In this document: one piece after another, positions 43,640-51,877 of the stretch
Numbering within the stretch: the first letter of the stretch is position 1
Layout: each line of letters opens with the position of its first letter
Origin: Flavobacteriaceae bacterium
GTDB lineage: Bacteria > Bacteroidota > Bacteroidia > Flavobacteriales > Flavobacteriaceae
DNA length: 64,000 nt
NCBI GenBank assembly: GCA_947371275.1
Contig: CANBOV010000001.1
Span: 1-64,000 of the forward strand
Reading direction: 5' to 3'
Made by a program: the position numbers and the translations under genes
Notes under the pieces: generated by a model
Seen by the model: only the letters and a program-made list of their open reading frames with translations
Database searches by the model: none
What the model was told of the DNA's origin: nothing

Positions 43640-46204
43640 TTATTTCATTGCATCCATTTTGGCTTTTACTTCATTGTAAGTACCTTCAATAGTTTCTGTA
43701 ACTTTTTTACCATCTACAGTTTTAGTAATCGTTGCTGAAACATGATTTGTACCATTTTCTAACTCTTTGATAGAAGAACCTTTAGCACAACATGATTTTC
43801 CAGCTTCTTCTTTGCACTCTTTTGGAGCTACAAATTTTCCATCGGCTCCATAATGTGACAAACAAGCTTCTTTTTGTTCTGGTGAACATTTCAAAGAATC
43901 ACACATAGCTGCGCATTGGTCTTTAGTCATAGTAGCGCATTTTGACATGTCACATTTGCCCATCATATCTCCTTTACACTCCATTTTAACATCTACTGTG
44001 CATTTCATGTCTTTACCGTCTTTAGCAACACCACTTCCTAAGATAGGAGCAATTACTAAACCAATCAAACATGTTAATTTGATTAAGATGTTCATTGAAG
44101 GACCTGATGTGTCTTTGAATGGATCACCTACTGTATCTCCCGTTACGGCAGCTTTATGAGCGTCTGAACCTTTAAATGTCATTTCTCCATTGATTTCTAC
44201 ACCAGCTTCGAAAGATTTTTTAGCATTATCCCAAGCACCACCTGCATTGTTTTGGAACACAGCCCAAAGCACTCCTGATACGGTTACACCTGCCATATAT
44301 CCACCTAACATTTCAGCTATTAACTGATTGTTATCGCCGTAAACTAATTTACCTAACAACACGATAGCAATAGGAAAACCGATGGTTAATATTCCGGGCA
44401 ACATCATTTCACGTAATGCTGCTTTCGTAGAGATTTCTACACATTTACCGTATTCTGGTTTACCAGTTCCTTCCATAATTCCTGGAATTTCTTTGAACTG
44501 ACGGCGTACTTCATATACCATATCCATAGCTGCTTTACCTACCGAGTTCATCGCCAAAGCTGAGAATACTACAGGAATCATACCTCCTACAAATAACATA
44601 GCTAATACAGGCGCTTTAAAGATATTGATACCATCTATACCTGTAAACGTAACATAAGCTGCGAATAATGCTAAGGACGTCAAAGCTGCTGAAGCAATAG
44701 CAAAACCTTTTCCAGTTGCTGCTGTTGTATTACCAACTGAATCCAAGATGTCTGTACGAGTACGAACTTCTTTAGGTAATTCGCTCATTTCAGCAATACC
44801 TCCAGCATTATCAGAGATAGGTCCAAAAGCATCGATTGCTAATTGCATAGCTGTAGTAGCCATCATAGCAGAAGCAGCCAAAGCCACACCGTAGAAACCA
44901 GCTAATGCATACGTTGACCAGATAGCACCTGCAAACAATAATACAGTTGGGAATGTAGAAATCATTCCTGTAGCCAAGCCAGCGATTACGTTAGTTCCAG
45001 CACCAGTAGATGATTTTTGTACGATAGCCAAAACTGGTTTTGTTCCTAAACCTGTATAATATTCTGTTACTGATGAAATAGCTCCACCCACAAATAATCC
45101 AATTAAAGTTGCGTAGAAAACACGCATTGCAGAAATATTTTGAAGTCCCTCACCAAAGAAAGTCATTTTCATTTCGCTAGGCAACATCAATCTTACCAAA
45201 AAGAAACAAGCCACAGCTGTTAAAACAATAGAAACCCAGTTTCCAATGTTTAAGGCCTTTTGAACTTGAGCTTCTTTAGCATCATCACTTGATATTTTAA
45301 CTAACATCGTACCGATGATAGAGAATAAAATTCCGAAACCAGCGATAGCCATTGGCAATAAAATAGGACCGATTCCGCCAAAAGCGTCTTCGATTTTACC
45401 ACCCATATCTTTAATTACATAATTACCTAAAACCATCGCAGCTAAAACAGTTGCAACATACGAACCAAATAAATCGGCGCCCATACCGGCAACGTCACCT
45501 ACATTATCTCCAACGTTATCTGCAATAGTAGCAGGGTTTCGTGGATCATCTTCAGGAATTCCTGCTTCAACTTTACCTACTAAGTCAGCACCTACATCGG
45601 CAGCTTTAGTATAGATTCCACCACCTACACGAGCAAACAATGCAATAGACTCAGCTCCTAAAGAGAACCCAGCTAAAGTTTCCAACACAACCGTCATGCC
45701 TTCAGTATCTGTCCAAACTCCACCCATAAAGAAGTGGAAGAAAAGTATAAAGAATGTTGTTAAACCTAAAACTGCAAGACCAGCAACACCTAATCCCATT
45801 ACTGTACCTCCACCAAAAGAAACTTTAAGTGCTTGAGGCAAGCTAGTTCGTGCCGCTTGAGTTGTTCTTACATTGGTTTTAGTCGCTATTTTCATACCCA
45901 TATTTCCAGCTAATGCGGAAAAGAAAGCACCAAAAATAAAGGCAACAACAATTAATAAATGTGTTTTAACACCTGGTAAAAAAGTAATACCTGCCAATAC
46001 AACACTTGCAATCAGTACAAACACTGCCAACAATCTGTATTCCGCTTTTAGGAAAGCTAAGGCTCCTTCGTAGATGTAATCTGAAATTTCTTTCATCTTT
46101 CCATCACCGGCATCTTGTTTTAAAACCCAAGATCTTTTGATAGCCATAAAAGCTAAGCCAATTAATGCCATTACAATAGGCACATAAATCATCATTGATT
46201 CCAT
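43640..46204 (-). CDS. hppA: Membrane-bound ion-pumping pyrophosphatase with Cys-rich C-terminal tail
   Basis: Polytopic pump (about 16 helices) that couples PPi hydrolysis to Na+ and/or H+ export. 854 aa from the ATG at 46204. The substrate site DVGADLVGKVEAGIPEDDPRN near 205, DNVGDNVGDVAGMGADLFGSY near 233 and the C-terminal DTVGDPFKDTSGPSMNILIK near 690 are canonical. GNTTAATGKGFAIASAALT near 497 has Ala at the position that marks K+-dependent enzymes. Odd feature: after the last helix, residues about 729-854 form an extra domain with eleven Cys (KCDMSKCATMTKDQCAAMC, SCCAKG) and a KTVDGKKVTETIEGTY end, not part of the core fold. A good promoter lies at 46238-46269. Confidence 0.95.
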   Translation of the reverse strand: MESMMIYVPIVMALIGLAFMAIKRSWVLKQDAGDGKMKEISDYIYEGALAFLKAEYRLLAVFVLIASVVLAGITFLPGVKTHLLIVVAFIFGAFFSALAGNMGMKIATKTNVRTTQAARTSLPQALKVSFGGGTVMGLGVAGLAVLGLTTFFILFFHFFMGGVWTDTEGMTVVLETLAGFSLGAESIALFARVGGGIYTKAADVGADLVGKVEAGIPEDDPRNPATIADNVGDNVGDVAGMGADLFGSYVATVLAAMVLGNYVIKDMGGKIEDAFGGIGPILLPMAIAGFGILFSIIGTMLVKISSDDAKEAQVQKALNIGNWVSIVLTAVACFFLVRLMLPSEMKMTFFGEGLQNISAMRVFYATLIGLFVGGAISSVTEYYTGLGTKPVLAIVQKSSTGAGTNVIAGLATGMISTFPTVLLFAGAIWSTYALAGFYGVALAASAMMATTAMQLAIDAFGPISDNAGGIAEMSELPKEVRTRTDILDSVGNTTAATGKGFAIASAALTSLALFAAYVTFTGIDGINIFKAPVLAMLFVGGMIPVVFSALAMNSVGKAAMDMVYEVRRQFKEIPGIMEGTGKPEYGKCVEISTKAALREMMLPGILTIGFPIAIVLLGKLVYGDNNQLIAEMLGGYMAGVTVSGVLWAVFQNNAGGAWDNAKKSFEAGVEINGEMTFKGSDAHKAAVTGDTVGDPFKDTSGPSMNILIKLTCLIGLVIAPILGSGVAKDGKDMKCTVDVKMECKGDMMGKCDMSKCATMTKDQCAAMCDSLKCSPEQKEACLSHYGADGKFVAPKECKEEAGKSCCAKGSSIKELENGTNHVSATITKTVDGKKVTETIEGTYNEVKAKMDAMK

Positions 46205-46506
46205 AAATATAATTTTGGTTATAAATTTTATCGGGGGCAAAAATAACAAAATTTTAAGAATTTATACAAGTTGTGTTCTTTTATAAATCACAAAACTGCT
46301 AATTTCGTATAGGTATAAAGATTTTATTTTATTTTTTGAGGTAATAAGGCCACAATATAAAGAACCTTTAATCCAGAGCTTAAAGACAAGGCGCTTAAGC
46401 ATAGCGTCAAAATAAGTAAATCTCTTCAATCATTTTACAGGTTAAAATGCCAAAACTAAAATAGGAATAAATCGGAAGATATTTTCATAAATTAAAGACT
46501 AAAACT
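46205..46506. other. Intergenic region upstream of hppA
   Basis: About 300 bp, AT-rich. It holds the hppA promoter next to the hppA start. The rest (46270-46506) contains no ORF, repeat or terminator that I can support. Confidence 0.6.
46238..46269 (-). promoter_or_regulatory. Promoter of hppA
   Basis: Minus strand TTG (46269-46267), a 21-base spacer, then TATTTTTG (46245-46238), matching TTG/TAnnTTTG. The -7 element is 34 bp before the chosen ATG. Confidence 0.65.
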
Positions 46507-48987
46507 TTAAAAATAGAAACCGAAAGAGCCTTTAATAGTAAAGTTATTAGTATCAGGTAGATTTCTGTAATTCCCTCGCCAAGCAAAGTCTAAACGAAAA
46601 ACTTTAAAAATATTACCTATTCCAGCATTATATTCCCAATAAGGTTTTTCAGGAGCTTTGTATATCAAACCAGAGGCATTAATAGCTTTATTTTGGTCTG
46701 AAACAGTACCGTAGACTCCTTTAATCCCGACAATTTCGCGTAAATTCAATTTACGCAATACCGGAATTCGAGCAAATATCTTTCCATTGAAATTATGCTC
46801 CCATTGTAATGTTGCATATTGATCAGCGACAAATTCATAGAAATTCAAATTACTAAAGGTGTTTTCAATAATAAAATAAGTCTGATTCCCAGGAACAACA
46901 CTCATTAAACCCAACGGAATTTTACCATACGTTTTACCCAACTCCATAATAAAATTAGAACGTCCTATCGCTCCAATAATGATTGGTTGTTTATAATATA
47001 ATTGCAGTTTTTGATAATCAAAATCACTATTAATAAAACCTTTAAATCCCTGACTGTAATTCACAAAAAAGCGACTGTAAGGACTGTCAATGTCACGGCG
47101 CTCTACCCCATATCCTATAGTTTTCTTTTTAGGTGTAAATTCAATCTGTAGATTCAATTCTGATTGTTTAACTTCACTTTTGGTAGTTGTAAAGGAATCA
47201 TCTTTATAATAATCTAACTTAAATGTAGAAGAGGCAGACTCTAACGTTCTATAGGTAAATCCTAGTTGAAATGTTAGATTTTTTAAAGGTTCAATTTCTC
47301 CTTGAAGAGAGGTCAAGTTAATATTTGTTAACTTTCCATTTGAACCTGTAGTAAACAAGCCAGATGAAGCATAACTCCTCCCTAACACATCATTAGTTGT
47401 GGTCAAACTTGCCCCGATCTGTTCCACATCTCTCCGATTACCACCAGATATGATTATTCTATTTTTCTTATCAATCATCCATTTTCCCGAAGCACCATAT
47501 TTGAACTTATTATCTCCAAATCCATAAGCTGTATATCCTTGCAAACGCCATAAATCATTAGGCCCAAAATAAGTTCGCCCACCAGCTCTTAGTCTTAGTC
47601 CTTCTACTTGGTTATAACCAATTGTGGAAAATATTGGCCCATAATCAAAATGACCAGACTGTATATAACCACTCCCTAAAATAGAAACTAAATTATACAT
47701 TTGCTTGAATCGTTTAACAGTCTTGAGGGTATCAATCATTTTATAAATCTTAACTTCATCTTTGTTAAGTTTTTCAAAACGATTTTCTTGCCAAAACTCA
47801 TCCGATTTAGCGTAAACAGAATTATCTATAAAATTAATTTCGTCTTTATAAAATTTATCTGGCTTCTTTTCATCGAATTTAAAATTTTTATACAGTGTTG
47901 TTCTTTTACCATAAACTCCTTTAGATTCTTCTTTCTTTCTCAAGGCAAAATCAGACATCATATAATCTCGTGTTGGCAAAAATACTGAGTCATTTAACAC
48001 CTCAAATTCCTGTTCAATATAAATATCTTTTACCCAATTAATATTTGCACTTTTAGTCACTGCCATATTTATAGTCTTAATTGCAAACGTGGTATCATTA
48101 ACCCAAAAATCTCCTTTAAAAGTTAATTCATTTTTTCTTCTAGGATAGAATACTATGTTATAACATAATTTATTATCAATTACAGCAGTATCTGCTAAAA
48201 CATAATTATAAACATCGATTCCTGTTCTAGATAATGGACTAGTAAAACTCTTATCAAAAAAATTTAAATAGTTATCATAAATATCAAAATCACTGTATAA
48301 GTCTTTAATAAACATATTCACTCCGTCACCATTCCCAAGTCCTGAATTTTTATTAGCCTTTATTATTTCTTTGGTTTTTTTGTTTTCGTTATCTCCATAA
48401 AACTCAGATAATGTCTCATTTATGAAAATTGGCAAATAGGTTTTTCCGGTAACTTTTGAAGTATCTACGTTTTTAAACACAAACTCCATACCTTTAAAAA
48501 TCTTACTTTTCATAAAGGCACTGTCTATGGTGTTCATATCAAACTCTACTTTTTCGTATTTATCATATTGATATTGTTTGAACATCTTCAGTCCATTCTT
48601 CCTTCTTCGTTCCCATATTTTTCTAAGAATATCTAACGCAGGATTATTTTTTTTTGATGTTTTACCTGCAAATATTTTAACCTCTTTCAAGGTATTTCCT
48701 TCCGTCAAGATAACCTTAAAATCATAATTAACTTGTTTTGGTAATTTTACCTCTTTATCAGGAAAACCAACAAAAGAAACTATTAAAGCAGTATAATTCT
48801 CTGAGGATTCAATATAAAAACGCCCGTCTTCATTTGAAACCACACCAGTCTGTGACCCTTTAAAAACAACATTTGCAAAAGGAACTGGCTGCTTAGAATT
48901 GTCTAAAACAATTCCGCTAACTTTAGTTTGGGCAAAAAAAGTCGTAATAAAGAAAACAAAAAATAAACAAGAAAATATTTTTTTCAT
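46507..48987 (-). CDS. DUF5686 / carboxypeptidase-regulatory-like outer-membrane protein
   Basis: 826 aa. The ORF track begins with a TTG two codons earlier; the ATG at 48987 starts the signal peptide MKKIFSCLFFVFFITTFFAQ. Residues about 22-105 are a carboxypeptidase-regulatory-like domain (KVSGIVLDNSKQPVPFANVVF), followed by a central alpha/beta region (LDILRKIWERRRKNGLKMFKQYQYDKYEKVEFD) typical of DUF5686 and a C-terminal barrel ending TIKGSFGFYF. Probably outer membrane; function unknown. The start codon lies 5 bases after the U-tract of a terminator that follows pdhB. Confidence 0.85.
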   Translation of the reverse strand: MKKIFSCLFFVFFITTFFAQTKVSGIVLDNSKQPVPFANVVFKGSQTGVVSNEDGRFYIESSENYTALIVSFVGFPDKEVKLPKQVNYDFKVILTEGNTLKEVKIFAGKTSKKNNPALDILRKIWERRRKNGLKMFKQYQYDKYEKVEFDMNTIDSAFMKSKIFKGMEFVFKNVDTSKVTGKTYLPIFINETLSEFYGDNENKKTKEIIKANKNSGLGNGDGVNMFIKDLYSDFDIYDNYLNFFDKSFTSPLSRTGIDVYNYVLADTAVIDNKLCYNIVFYPRRKNELTFKGDFWVNDTTFAIKTINMAVTKSANINWVKDIYIEQEFEVLNDSVFLPTRDYMMSDFALRKKEESKGVYGKRTTLYKNFKFDEKKPDKFYKDEINFIDNSVYAKSDEFWQENRFEKLNKDEVKIYKMIDTLKTVKRFKQMYNLVSILGSGYIQSGHFDYGPIFSTIGYNQVEGLRLRAGGRTYFGPNDLWRLQGYTAYGFGDNKFKYGASGKWMIDKKNRIIISGGNRRDVEQIGASLTTTNDVLGRSYASSGLFTTGSNGKLTNINLTSLQGEIEPLKNLTFQLGFTYRTLESASSTFKLDYYKDDSFTTTKSEVKQSELNLQIEFTPKKKTIGYGVERRDIDSPYSRFFVNYSQGFKGFINSDFDYQKLQLYYKQPIIIGAIGRSNFIMELGKTYGKIPLGLMSVVPGNQTYFIIENTFSNLNFYEFVADQYATLQWEHNFNGKIFARIPVLRKLNLREIVGIKGVYGTVSDQNKAINASGLIYKAPEKPYWEYNAGIGNIFKVFRLDFAWRGNYRNLPDTNNFTIKGSFGFYF

Positions 48988-48991
48988 ATCC

Positions 48992-49028
48992 AAAAAAAAA
49001 CTTCATCAAGTAATTTTTGATGAAGTTT
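48992..49028 (-). terminator. Terminator after pdhB, abutting the next start codon
   Basis: AAACTTCATCAA pairs with TTGATGAAGTTT (minus strand), then a run of nine T. It lies 20 bp after the pdhB stop and ends 5 bases before the DUF5686 ATG. Confidence 0.82.
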
Positions 49029-49036
49029 CAAATATA
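49029..49036 (-). promoter_or_regulatory. -7 promoter element before the DUF5686 gene
   Basis: TATATTTG on the minus strand matches TAnnTTTG. It sits directly before the terminator hairpin, so a transcript would begin within the hairpin. Confidence 0.45.
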
Positions 49037-49048
49037 GGTAATTTTAAA

Positions 49049-50026
49049 TTATTTGTAAGCTACTTTTTTCACCGCTTTAATAACATCTTCGGCATTTGGC
49101 AACCACTCTTTAAGCAAAGTTGGTGAATATGGTGCAGGTGTATCAGCAGTTGTGATTCTCTGTATAGGAGCATCCAAATAATCAAAAGCTCTCTCTTGAA
49201 CCATATAAGTAATTTCAGCAGCAACACTAGCAAATGGCCATGCTTCTTCCAACACTACTAATCGATTTGTTTTCTTAACTGAATTGAGAATCGTTTCATA
49301 ATCCATAGGGCGCACCGTTCTTAAATCAATAATTTCACATGAAATCCCCTCTTTAGCTAATTGTTCTGCTGCGATATGGGCTTCTTTAATGATTTTACCA
49401 AAAGAAACTATAGTAACATCAGTACCTTCTCGTTTAATGTCAGCAACTCCTATAGGAATTGTATAATCTCCTTCTGGCACTTCTCCTTTATCTCCATACA
49501 TCTGTTCAGACTCCATAAAAATCACTGGGTCATTATCCCGAATTGCTGCTTTTAACAAGCCTTTAGCATCGTATACTGTCGACGGAACAACAACTTTCAA
49601 TCCTGGTGTATTAGCAAACCAATTTTCAAATGCTTGAGAATGCGTAGCTCCTAATTGACCTGCAGAAGCTGTAGGCCCCCTAAAAACCATTGGCATCGGA
49701 AATTGTCCCGCTGACATTTGACGCATTTTTGCAGCATTATTGATAATTTGATCAATTCCAACTAAAGAAAAATTAAATGTCATATATTCAACAATTGGAC
49801 GACAACCATTCATGGCTGAACCTACTGCAATTCCTGCAAAACCTAATTCAGCAATTGGAGTATCTATAACTCTTTTGGGTCCAAATTCATCTAACATTCC
49901 TTTTGAAGCTTTATAGGCTCCATTATACTCTGCCACTTCTTCTCCCATTAAATATACGGATTCATCGCGACGCATTTCTTCACTCATCGCTTCGGCAATC
50001 GCTTCTCTAAATTGTATCGTTCTCAT
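49049..50026 (-). CDS. pdhB: Pyruvate dehydrogenase E1 component, beta subunit
   Basis: 325 aa thiamine-diphosphate enzyme subunit that pairs with an E1 alpha (not in the window). REAIAEAMSEEMRRDESVYLMGEEVAEYNGAYKAS at the N-terminus contains the ThDP-contacting Glu; DTPIAELGFAGIAVGSAMNG near 55, FRGPTASAGQLGATHSQAFENWF near 115, DNDPVIFMESEQMYG near 160 and the transketolase C-terminal domain with IDLRTVRPMDYETI near 233 are standard. Relatives act on branched 2-oxo acids, but the sequence reads closest to PdhB. Monocistronic here, ended by a terminator. Confidence 0.93.
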   Translation of the reverse strand: MRTIQFREAIAEAMSEEMRRDESVYLMGEEVAEYNGAYKASKGMLDEFGPKRVIDTPIAELGFAGIAVGSAMNGCRPIVEYMTFNFSLVGIDQIINNAAKMRQMSAGQFPMPMVFRGPTASAGQLGATHSQAFENWFANTPGLKVVVPSTVYDAKGLLKAAIRDNDPVIFMESEQMYGDKGEVPEGDYTIPIGVADIKREGTDVTIVSFGKIIKEAHIAAEQLAKEGISCEIIDLRTVRPMDYETILNSVKKTNRLVVLEEAWPFASVAAEITYMVQERAFDYLDAPIQRITTADTPAPYSPTLLKEWLPNAEDVIKAVKKVAYK

Positions 50027-50055
50027 AAAAATTACTTTGTATCAATTTTGGATAG

Positions 50056-50063
50056 CAAAAGTA
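50056..50063 (-). promoter_or_regulatory. -7 promoter element of pdhB
   Basis: TACTTTTG on the minus strand fits TAnnTTTG, 30 bp before the pdhB ATG. Confidence 0.5.
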
Positions 50064-50136
50064 AAAATTTAAAATGATAAACCATTTTTTTTGGAGTTTT
50101 TTGTAGGTGGCTTATTCGAAATAACAGATTTCTAAG

Positions 50137-50152
50137 TTACGAAATCGATATA
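50137..50152 (+). repeat. 16-bp direct repeat, left copy
   Basis: TTACGAAATCGATATA, identical to 51771-51786. The two copies flank the accessory block between pdhB and etfB. Confidence 0.65.
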
Positions 50153-50166
50153 TTAAGTATTCTATT

Positions 50167-50360
50167 CTACTTCCACCCATGATACTTAGCAACTTCCCTA
50201 TAATATCAGATTGCTTTTTCACTATGTTCTCTTGCTAATTTAGCACTATTGTATGCTTGATTTTCATCTCCATTCACGTGATATTTCATTGCTTCTAAAT
50301 AAGCTTTTGCTGCATACTAATGCTCTTTTATCGCTTTTAATGATATTCGATGTTGACGCG
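50167..50360 (-). pseudogene. Remnant of a small helical protein gene with two in-frame stops
   Basis: One minus-strand frame reads SLKAIKEH, a TAG, then YAAKAYLEAMKYHVNGDENQ...SAKLAREHSEKAI, a TGA, then YYREVAKYHGWK and a final TAG. The spacing of AAK, HH-like and EA motifs recalls small helical His/Ala/Lys-rich proteins common in Flavobacterium that carry the pattern AAKHHEAGxHEKA. Two nonsense codons and no good start show it is decayed. Stops are at 50317-50319 and 50206-50208. Family assignment is from memory and tentative. Confidence 0.6.
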
Positions 50361-50386
50361 CCGAATGTCTTCAAAGTTTTTATATT

Positions 50387-50710
50387 TTATCCATTATTTT
50401 CTTCAAGATTATTATGATTGTCTCCACCTATACTATAGCCATTATTTTCTTCATCTTCATTCCCGTTTTTTTCTTGTTCGTCATCTAATTCTGAACCTGG
50501 TATATCCAAATCAGCACCTGATTTATCTTGATTGAAATCCTTCTCATTATTGCTCCCATCATTTCCATTGGATTCTTTTGTTTTGGTAATGTCTTCGGGA
50601 TCGATTTCGATTTCTTTCTTGTCGTTATTATAAATATCCTCATTAGGGGGATAGTTCAGGTAATTTGGCAGTACTTGGTTAGACTTAGTTAATCTTTCGT
50701 TTTTTTTCAT
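50387..50710 (-). CDS. Small acidic Asn/Asp/Glu-rich protein
   Basis: 107 aa, no signal peptide or membrane segment. The N-terminal 15 residues are basic (MKKNERLTKSNQ), followed by NYPPNEDIYN and a long acidic, low-complexity stretch (IEIDPEDITKTKE, DLDIPGSELDDEQEKNGNEDEENN). Small proteins with the ending PGSELDDEQE...GGDNH seem to be conserved across Flavobacterium but lack a described function. Its ATG overlaps the stop of the membrane-protein gene (ATGA), so the two form one unit. It is likely to be intrinsically disordered. Confidence 0.75.
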   Translation of the reverse strand: MKKNERLTKSNQVLPNYLNYPPNEDIYNNDKKEIEIDPEDITKTKESNGNDGSNNEKDFNQDKSGADLDIPGSELDDEQEKNGNEDEENNGYSIGGDNHNNLEENNG

Positions 50711-51123
50711 GATTTTTCTTCTTGAGTTATCTTCGCTCTTTCACTTTTAAGCTTTAATTCTTCCATATCTGCATCCATTTTTTCTTTCTTCATTCCTACT
50801 CTAATAAAAGCGAATAAACTCATATAAACATTGGCTATCCAAACTAATGATAACGCTGAAATAAGATAGCCTCGCCAATCATCATACAAAAGTTGAAATT
50901 TTGTTAGAAGCAAAAAGGCTAAACTTACGTAATGGCTAAAACAATATTCACATGTGAATAAGTAGAAAAATTTTCGAATGAATAATGATTTACTGTGTTT
51001 TGACTTTTCGATACAAAACGCTCTTGATTCCTTAAATATTTCTTCCCTAGTCACTGTCCATGAAATACAAGCAATTGGAATTGATAAAAGAAACAGAAAA
51101 AACAGTTGTTGACTATATAACAT
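50707..51123 (-). CDS. Small integral membrane protein, unknown function
   Basis: 138 aa with predicted membrane segments at about 5-23 (LFFLFLLSIPIACISW), 62-80 (YVSLAFLLLTKFQ) and 87-108 (YLISALSLVWIANVYMSLFAF), and a charged C-terminal helix (KKEKMDADMEELKLKSERAK). CEYCFSHY near 55 is a possible metal- or disulfide-forming Cys pair, somewhat like DUF1360-type proteins. It starts a two-gene unit with the acidic protein. No characterised family is recognised. Confidence 0.7.
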   Translation of the reverse strand: MLYSQQLFFLFLLSIPIACISWTVTREEIFKESRAFCIEKSKHSKSLFIRKFFYLFTCEYCFSHYVSLAFLLLTKFQLLYDDWRGYLISALSLVWIANVYMSLFAFIRVGMKKEKMDADMEELKLKSERAKITQEEKS

Positions 51124-51206
51124 TCAATTATAAATTTAAATTCTATTTTTTAATTCTTTCTTTAAACATAGAATTAGCTTCCATCTGCCCGTTTTTATGA
51201 CAAAGA

Positions 51207-51662
51207 TTAATTTTTAATTGGTATTATCAGTAGTGGTATTTTTACATTTTTTAAAACACTCTCAGTAACACTGCCCATAACTGCTCTTTCAAGCCAATTA
51301 TGACTATGGGATCCTAAAACAATTAAATCAGAATGCAGTTTTTTTGCTGTCTCTAAAATTATTGTTGAAAATTCTCCTTGCTCTGCGACAACCTCAACAT
51401 CAGCATTTTTTATACGATCCTTTATTTTATTTAAAAAATTTAAAGAGGATTCTATTAGGCTTTCATTATTATCTATATTAAAAAAATCATAACCATAAAA
51501 ACCCATAAATGGCTCAGAATCTATGCTATTATAATAGGAATCATCAGCCACTACGTGTAAAAGGGTAACTTTAGCATTCATACGCTGAGCCAATTCAAAA
51601 CCTTTTTCAGCGATTAGTTGTGCTGAAAGTCCATAATCAAGTGCAATTAAAATCTTATCCAT
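51207..51662 (-). CDS. Universal stress protein (UspA family)
   Basis: 151 aa single-domain Usp. ILIALDYGLSAQLIAEKGFELAQ at the N-terminus is the usual start of the Rossmann-like fold. The ATP-binding loop appears as GSHSHNWLERAVMGSVTESVLKN (pattern G-x2-G/H...G-S) near 116. Bacteroidota Usp proteins are linked to stress and anaerobic survival, but a specific role cannot be read. It lies between the membrane-protein unit and etfB, inside the block flanked by the 16-bp repeat. Confidence 0.88.
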   Translation of the reverse strand: MDKILIALDYGLSAQLIAEKGFELAQRMNAKVTLLHVVADDSYYNSIDSEPFMGFYGYDFFNIDNNESLIESSLNFLNKIKDRIKNADVEVVAEQGEFSTIILETAKKLHSDLIVLGSHSHNWLERAVMGSVTESVLKNVKIPLLIIPIKN

Positions 51663-51770
51663 TTGTGCCTTTTGTATAATTTGAACAATGTAATTCTATT
51701 TCATAAAGATACTTTACCCCCATTTTTTAATTTTTATACAACTATTATTTTCTGTTATATAATTAACACT

Positions 51771-51786
51771 TTACGAAATCGATATA
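51771..51786 (+). repeat. 16-bp direct repeat, right copy
   Basis: TTACGAAATCGATATA, identical to the left copy at 50137-50152. It lies in the spacer between the Usp gene and etfB. Confidence 0.65.
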
Positions 51787-51836
51787 ATAGAGTAAAATTA
51801 TTATGCACGCATAGTACATTATTCAAAATAATGTGC

Positions 51837-51844
51837 TAATTTTG
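51837..51844 (+). promoter_or_regulatory. -7 promoter element of etfBA
   Basis: TAATTTTG matches TAnnTTTG, 33 bp before the etfB ATG. Confidence 0.5.
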
Positions 51845-51877
51845 TGCCTCAAATTTGTCAACAAACACTTAATAATT

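Noticed and set aside
46270-46506. Possible small RNA in the spacer between hppA and the DUF5686 gene
   Set aside because: Only a weak inverted repeat near 46390-46412 and no promoter-terminator pair.
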